DNA of 64,000 nt. Origin: Sphingomonas colocasiae (GTDB taxonomy: Bacteria; Pseudomonadota; Alphaproteobacteria; Sphingomonadales; Sphingomonadaceae). The first letter of the stretch is position 1; every line of letters starts with the position of its first letter. The position numbers and the translations under genes were made by a program. Positions 59,487 to 64,000 of the stretch are shown here, in pieces. The stretch spans positions 310,001-374,000 of the forward strand of contig NZ_JAINVV010000008.1 in NCBI RefSeq assembly GCF_019880585.1, given 5' to 3'. The notes beneath the pieces are model-generated. The model was not told where the DNA came from. It was given only the letters and a program-made list of their open reading frames with translations, and searched no databases.

Positions 59487-60815
59487 ATGAAAGCCTATCT
59501 GATCGGCGCGCTCGCCGCGATATCGCTGGCCGGCGCCGCATCGGCGCAAAGCGCTCAGCCGAAGATCACCTATATCCATGCCGGCGCGGTGCTCGATCGG
59601 CCCGGCGAGAAGCCCCGGGGCCAGACCACCATCGTCGTACGCGACGGCAAGATCGCGGAGTTGCGCAATGGGTTCGAGGCGCCGCCGGCCGGCGCGGCGC
59701 TCGTCGACCTGCGCGATCGCTTCGTGCTGCCCGGGCTGATCGACATGCATGTCCATTTCTATTCGACCGGCGAACCGCTCAAGTCCCGCCTGGAGATGCC
59801 GAGCCGCGACCTGGAGGATCAGTTCGCGACCGCCGCGGTCAATGCGCGACGCACGCTCGACGCCGGTTTCACCACGGTGCGCGACCTGGGCGGCGAACCG
59901 CGCGGCATCCGCGCGCTGCGCGACGCGATCGCGCGCGGCGACCTGGAAGGGCCGACGATCGTCAATGCCGGCGGCATGGTCTCGGTCACCGCTGGGCACG
60001 GCGACGCCAACGGCCTGAAGCGCGAATTCGCGGCGGCCGAACGCGCCAATGATCCGGCGCTCTGCAATGGGCCCGACGATTGCCGGCGCGCGGTGCGCGA
60101 ACAGATCTTCACCGGCGCGCTGACGATCAAGTTCGCGGCCTCGGGCGGCGTCGGCAGCAATATCGCCGGCGGGCTCGGCAAGCAGATGACCGACGAGGAG
60201 ATGAAGGCGATCGTCGACACCGCCCATGCATTCGGCCGCAAGGTGACCGCGCATGCGCATGGCAAGGACGGGATCGACGCGGCGCTCCGAGCGGGCGTCG
60301 ATTCGATCGAGCATGGCTCCTTCATCGACGAAGAGACGGTGCGCCTGTTCAAGCAGACCGGCGCGGCGCTTGTCCCGACGATGCTCGCCTTCCAGTCGGT
60401 CCTCGAACAGTCTCGCAGCGGCGAGCGGCCGGCGGCATCGGCCGCCAAGGCCGAGGAGGTCGCGCGCGTCGTCAAGGAAAGCCATCGCCGCGCGGTCAAT
60501 GGCGGTGTCCGCATCGTCTTCGGCACCGATTCCGGGGTTGGCCGCCACGGCATCAACGGCCGCGAATTCGCGCTGATGACCGAAGTCGGCATGACGCCCG
60601 CCGCGACCTTGCGCGCCGCGACGATCGACGCCGCCGTGCTGCTCGGGCGCAGCGACAGCATTGGATCGATCGCGCCGGGCAAGGATGCCGATATCGTGGC
60701 GGTTCCAGGAAATCCGCTCGACGATGTCCGCGCGATGGAGCGGGTGGAATTCGTGATGCGCCAGGGCATCATCCACAAGGCAGGCGGCAAACGCACCGTC
60801 TTTCCCGCCGATTGA
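59487..60815 (+). CDS. Secreted amidohydrolase family protein
   Basis: A 442-residue metal-dependent hydrolase of the imidazolonepropionase/Xaa-Pro dipeptidase group. A 20-residue signal peptide ends ASAQS, so it is likely periplasmic. Metal ligands: HMHVHF (about residue 88), the probable carboxylated Lys in TIKFAASGG (about 214), HAHGKDG (about 255), EHGSFID (about 276) and GTDSGV (about 348). Substrate may be a dipeptide or cyclic amide; not determined. Confidence 0.88.
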   Translation: MKAYLIGALAAISLAGAASAQSAQPKITYIHAGAVLDRPGEKPRGQTTIVVRDGKIAELRNGFEAPPAGAALVDLRDRFVLPGLIDMHVHFYSTGEPLKSRLEMPSRDLEDQFATAAVNARRTLDAGFTTVRDLGGEPRGIRALRDAIARGDLEGPTIVNAGGMVSVTAGHGDANGLKREFAAAERANDPALCNGPDDCRRAVREQIFTGALTIKFAASGGVGSNIAGGLGKQMTDEEMKAIVDTAHAFGRKVTAHAHGKDGIDAALRAGVDSIEHGSFIDEETVRLFKQTGAALVPTMLAFQSVLEQSRSGERPAASAAKAEEVARVVKESHRRAVNGGVRIVFGTDSGVGRHGINGREFALMTEVGMTPAATLRAATIDAAVLLGRSDSIGSIAPGKDADIVAVPGNPLDDVRAMERVEFVMRQGIIHKAGGKRTVFPAD

Positions 60816-60912
60816 CGCTTCTGCCGACAAGGGCTCTCGACTCCGGCGGAATCCGCTCTAGACTTGATCGGGTTCGCGTTCCGGAATGCGTCTGGATCTC
60901 CCCTGTCCAAGG

Positions 60913-60956
60913 GGATGTCCGAACGGGCAGATGATCCCATCTGCCTCGACATCCCT
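60913..60956. repeat. Hairpin repeat upstream of the cyclophilin gene
   Basis: The inner stem GGCAGATG-ATCC-CATCTGCC is enclosed by an outer stem GGATGTC/GACATCC with a small internal loop. The core CAGATGAT-CCATC recurs at 61901-61922 downstream of the same gene. The remaining part of the 60816-60966 gap shows no gene. Confidence 0.6.
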
Positions 60957-60972
60957 CCAGGCCAGGATGCCG

Positions 60973-61869
60973 ATGACGAGAACGATCCTGCTTTCGCTGC
61001 TCGCCGCCGGCGCCGCGCCGATCGGCATCTATGCCGTGGCGCAACGCCAGGCGCCCGCGCTCGCGCCCGCCGAGATCACCCAGGCCGCGCCCGCATCGGA
61101 CTGGCGCGACATTCCGGAGAGCGACCTGCTGCTGATGGATGTGGCCGGCGGCGGACGCGTCGTCATCCAGCTCGCGCCCGATTTCGCGCCCGTCCATGTC
61201 GACAATATCCGCAAGCTCGCCGCGCAGCGCTGGTGGGACGGCACGTCGATCAACCGCGTGCAGGACAATTATGTCGTGCAATGGGGCGATCCGACCGAAC
61301 GCAAGGCGCTGCCCGCCGATGTGACGGCGAAACCGCCGGAGGAATATCTGCGCGCCGAAACGGGGCTGGAGCCCGAATGGATTCCATGGCCCGATCCCTA
61401 TGCCAGGCGCACCGGCTTCGCGGGCGGCTGGCCGGTGGGCGGCGACGGGCGCGGCAAGATCTGGCTGGCGCATTGCTACGCGATGGTCGGCGTCGGCCGA
61501 AACATGGCGCCCGACACCGGATCCGGCGCGGAACTCTATGCCGTGATCGGCCAGGCACCCCGTCATCTCGATCGCAACATCGCACTGGTCGGCCGCGTGA
61601 TCGAAGGTATGGAATATCTGTCCTCGCGCCCGCGCGGCACCGCCCAGCTCGGCTTCTACGACGATCCGCGCCAGCGCATCCCGATCGACAGCATCAGGCC
61701 GATGGCGGAGGTCGATCCGGGCGCGCGATCGACGCACCAATATCTGACGGGCAAGAGCTTCGCCGCCTTTCGCGAAGCGCGCGCCAATCGGCGCGATCCC
61801 TTCTTCAACGTGCCGGCGGGTGGCGCGGACGTGTGCAACATCCCGGTACCGATCCGGCGCAAGCCATAG
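60973..61869 (+). CDS. Cyclophilin-type peptidyl-prolyl isomerase, exported
   Basis: A 298-residue protein with an N-terminal signal or anchor (ILLSLLAAGAAPIGIYAVA) and a divergent cyclophilin fold. Family blocks are VIQLAPDFAPVHVDNIRKLA near residue 60, NRVQDNYVVQWGDPT near residue 93, which keeps the catalytic-site Arg, and NIALVGRVIEGMEYLS near residue 207. An insertion (about residues 108-155) and a C-terminal extension are longer than usual. An ATG at 60967 is an equally near start. Confidence 0.85.
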   Translation: MTRTILLSLLAAGAAPIGIYAVAQRQAPALAPAEITQAAPASDWRDIPESDLLLMDVAGGGRVVIQLAPDFAPVHVDNIRKLAAQRWWDGTSINRVQDNYVVQWGDPTERKALPADVTAKPPEEYLRAETGLEPEWIPWPDPYARRTGFAGGWPVGGDGRGKIWLAHCYAMVGVGRNMAPDTGSGAELYAVIGQAPRHLDRNIALVGRVIEGMEYLSSRPRGTAQLGFYDDPRQRIPIDSIRPMAEVDPGARSTHQYLTGKSFAAFREARANRRDPFFNVPAGGADVCNIPVPIRRKP

Positions 61870-61900
61870 ACGTTCCTGTTTGCCGGGATTTCCGAGCCGA

Positions 61901-61922
61901 CAGATGATTCCATCCGCATCGA
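61901..61922. repeat. Second copy of the CAGATGAT-CCATC repeat
   Basis: Matches 60928-60949 at 18 or more of 22 bases; its palindrome is slightly decayed (CAGATG-ATTC-CATCCG). It lies between the cyclophilin gene and a terminator for the opposite strand. Confidence 0.55.
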
Positions 61923-61927
61923 ACTTC

Positions 61928-61962
61928 AAAAAAACAGCCGCCCCGGCACAAGCCGGAGCGGC
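61928..61962 (-). terminator. Rho-independent terminator for the ABC permease gene
   Basis: On the minus strand GCCGCTCCGG, a 6-base loop and CCGGGGCGGC form a ten-base stem with one T-G pair, followed by TG and seven T. It is the best-formed terminator in the window and lies about 50 bases past the permease stop. Confidence 0.9.
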
Positions 61963-61971
61963 CGAGGCGGA

Positions 61972-62011
61972 AGGCTTGAGGCCGGGCGGGAACATGCCCG
62001 GCCTCAAGCCT
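61972..62011. terminator. 16-base perfect hairpin abutting the ABC permease stop
   Basis: AGGCTTGAGGCCGGGC (61972-61987) and its exact complement (61996-62011) enclose an 8-base loop. It begins one base past the stop codon on the minus strand and forms a tandem with the terminator at 61928-61962. It may guard the mRNA 3' end. Confidence 0.65.
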
Positions 62012-62012
62012 C

Positions 62013-64000
62013 CTATTCGTAACGCAGCGCGTGGATCGGATTGGTGCGCGCGACGCGGAAGCTGTGCGCACCGATCGTCCCGATCGCGATCAGCAGAGCG
62101 AGCGCGCCCGCCACCAGGAAAGGCGTCGGCCCGAGTGCGATGCGTGCGTCGAAGCCGTTGAGCCAGTCGCGCATCACCCACCAGGCAATCGGCCAGGCGA
62201 TGATGTTGGCGAGGATCACGGGCCGGCTGAACTGCCAGACGAGCAACCGCACGATCCGCGACGTGCTGGCGCCCAGCACCTTGCGGATGCCGATCTCCTT
62301 GGTCCGGCGCTGCGCCGTGAACGCGGCAAGGCCGAACAGGCCGAGGCAACCGACGACCACCGCGAGCAGCGAGAACGCCCCGAAGATCTGCGCACGCGAC
62401 GCTTCCGACTTGTAGAGATCCCGGACGATGTCGTCGCCGAACTTGGCGGTGAAGGGCGTATCCGGCGCCAGCCGTTTCCACACCGCCTCGATCTTGCCCA
62501 TCGCCGCAGCCGGATCGCCGGTATAGCGCACCAGCATTTCGTTGTGATTGTTGCGATCGTAGAAGAACATGATCGCGTCGAGCGGATCACGGATCGAGCG
62601 GAAGCGCGAATCCTGGACGACGCCGATGATCGTGACCGGCACCAGGCCATATTGATCGCCCGTGATCGCCGCGCGGATCTGCTTGCCGATGGCATCCTGC
62701 GGAGCCTTGAACCCGAGCCGCTTGGCTGCGGTCGCATTGATCATGGTGTTCGCGCCGCGTGCCACGAACGCATGCTCGGCGGCAGGATCCTCGGGCGTGG
62801 GGCGCGTGCTGTCGTCGAGCGGCCGGTTGATATCGAAACCGCGTCCGGCAAGCAGCTTGATTCCCATCGTGTCGAAGAAATTGGTGTCGACATTGTAATA
62901 GCCCAGCCCGATCGGCTCCGTCTGGCCGGGAAGCTGGACGCCGGTCACCGTGTTGTTGAGCGTGTTGATACCGATCGCCGTGCGCCCCACCGCGGTGACG
63001 CCGTCGATCTTGCCGATCTCGCGCACCAGCGTGTCCTTGATCGGATCGAGCTGGCGACGTTGCATCCCGGAGACCTGGATCAGGCCGTCGCGGCGATAGC
63101 CTGGATCGGAATTCCGCGCGTAGAGCGTCTGCGCATAGACGACGATCGTGCAGATGATGAGGCCGATCGAAACCGCGAACTGCGCGACGACGAGCGCGCT
63201 GCGCAGCCGGCCCGATCCTTCGGCATCCGCCGCCGACTTGTTCGCCTTGAGCACGCGCGCGGGCTGGAACCGGGAGAGATAGAAGGCAGGATAGACGCCG
63301 CCGGCGACGCCGACGAGCAGCACCAGAGCGATGATCGGCAGCAACAGTCCGCCGGTGCCGACATATTTGAGCGAGAGCTCCGCATCGAGGAAGGTGCTGA
63401 TCAGCGGCAACACCAGCTCGGTCATCGCCAGCGCCAGCAACATCGCCAATGCCGAGACCAGGATTGATTCGCCGATGAACTGGATCACGAGCTGGCGGCG
63501 ATTGGCGCCAAGCACCTTGCGCAGCGCCACTTCACGCGCACGCTGGCTCGCCCGCGCCGTCGCCAGATTGACGAAATTGACGCAGGCCATGCCCAGGATC
63601 AGCAGCGCGATCACCGCGAAGGTCATGATCGAGCGACGATCATTGCCCGGGGTCATCGCGCCTTCCTGTGCGCGGCCGAGATGGATGTCGCGGATATTGA
63701 CCAGCGCGAATTCGGCACTGTCGCCCTGGTTGGTGCGCCGCTCGCCAAAGATCTGATCGGGAATATTGCGTTTTTCCCAGGCGTGGAACTGGCTGTTGAT
63801 GTCCCCGACGTTCGCGCCGGGCTTCAACCGGAAATAGAGTGCGCCCGCCTGCCAGCCATATTCGGTGAGGAACTGTGGATTCTCGGCCCAATAGGCATTG
63901 ACGTCGTAGCGCGCGACCATGTTGAGTTTGAGGTGCGAATTCTTCGGAATATCCTTGAGCACGCCGGTGACGCGATAATCCTGCGAGATGCCGCGCGAGA
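62013..64000 (-). CDS. ABC transporter permease, MacB/FtsX type (5' part outside the window)
   Basis: At least 660 residues of a large permease with MacB-like periplasmic domains and FtsX-type membrane domains. The reading frame stays open through 64000 (…SQDYRVTGVLKDIPKNSHL), so the true start lies beyond the window. Two helix sets are visible: one around VIALLILGMACVNFVNLATA and two more near QLVIQFIGESILVSALAMLL; the last near the C-terminus with the family tail NPIHALRYE. Blocks such as REVALRKVLGA and KEIGIRKVLGA mark both halves. No ATPase lies downstream. Confidence 0.88.
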   Translation of the reverse strand, partial: SRGISQDYRVTGVLKDIPKNSHLKLNMVARYDVNAYWAENPQFLTEYGWQAGALYFRLKPGANVGDINSQFHAWEKRNIPDQIFGERRTNQGDSAEFALVNIRDIHLGRAQEGAMTPGNDRRSIMTFAVIALLILGMACVNFVNLATARASQRAREVALRKVLGANRRQLVIQFIGESILVSALAMLLALAMTELVLPLISTFLDAELSLKYVGTGGLLLPIIALVLLVGVAGGVYPAFYLSRFQPARVLKANKSAADAEGSGRLRSALVVAQFAVSIGLIICTIVVYAQTLYARNSDPGYRRDGLIQVSGMQRRQLDPIKDTLVREIGKIDGVTAVGRTAIGINTLNNTVTGVQLPGQTEPIGLGYYNVDTNFFDTMGIKLLAGRGFDINRPLDDSTRPTPEDPAAEHAFVARGANTMINATAAKRLGFKAPQDAIGKQIRAAITGDQYGLVPVTIIGVVQDSRFRSIRDPLDAIMFFYDRNNHNEMLVRYTGDPAAAMGKIEAVWKRLAPDTPFTAKFGDDIVRDLYKSEASRAQIFGAFSLLAVVVGCLGLFGLAAFTAQRRTKEIGIRKVLGASTSRIVRLLVWQFSRPVILANIIAWPIAWWVMRDWLNGFDARIALGPTPFLVAGALALLIAIGTIGAHSFRVARTNPIHALRYE

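Overview
The window is chromosomal DNA of an alphaproteobacterium, most likely a Sphingomonas-like member of the Sphingomonadaceae. The evidence is high GC, almost every frame filled by antisense shadow frames, a Zymomonas-like Zwf, a zwf-pgl-edd-eda Entner-Doudoroff block, a MucR/Ros regulator beside fur, and dispersed GGAATGAC-type palindromic repeats. No phage, insertion sequence, integrase or CRISPR array was seen. Gene density is very high: the longest stretch without a coding region is about 230 bases (the leader of the DEAD-box helicase, 44904-45130), so no gap exceeds 300 bases.

Layout. 1-5.4 kb: hspQ, then zwf-pgl-edd and eda, the Entner-Doudoroff route from glucose-6-phosphate to pyruvate and glyceraldehyde-3-phosphate. 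5.4-14.5 kb: a one-carbon oxidation block. adhC, a VOC protein and fghA turn formaldehyde into formate through glutathione adducts; a LysR regulator follows; then fdsG-fdsB-mobA-fdsA-fdsD, a soluble molybdenum NAD-dependent formate dehydrogenase, turns formate into CO2 and NADH. A related palindromic motif lies upstream of both adhC and fdsG. 14.6-18 kb: a thioredoxin-type glutathione peroxidase and sdhCDA without sdhB. 18-25.8 kb: a soluble globin-coupled chemoreceptor, an SDR enzyme, prmA, LtrA and DoxX membrane proteins, a double PilZ protein and ligA. 25.8-34 kb: recN, bamD, manA, a glycosyltransferase, and yajC-secD-secF with an Mth938-like gene. 34.2 kb: tRNA-Pro(GGG). 34.3-45 kb: ABC-F ATPase, a single-domain response regulator, hslVU, small enzymes, an M16 peptidase and a RhlE-type helicase. 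45-57.3 kb: small membrane proteins, an M20 peptidase, a glutamine amidotransferase, nfuA, a nitroreductase-family gene, tsaB-rimI, mucR, fur, plsC, and miaB-phoH-ybeY-corC. 57.3-64 kb: a PQQ-type sugar dehydrogenase, an atypical SDR, a secreted amidohydrolase, an exported cyclophilin-like protein, and an ABC permease cut by the window end.

The most unusual content lies between and at the ends of genes. There are about nine palindromic REP-like loci, one of which supplies the last codons of miaB. There are three copies of a roughly 100-base composite repeat, one split by a small insertion. A short repeat pair flanks the cyclophilin gene. I did not find a clearly new multi-gene system. The best candidates for something undescribed are the regulation and make-up of the formaldehyde/formate block (shared operator-like palindrome, mobA present and fdhD absent) and the repeat families.
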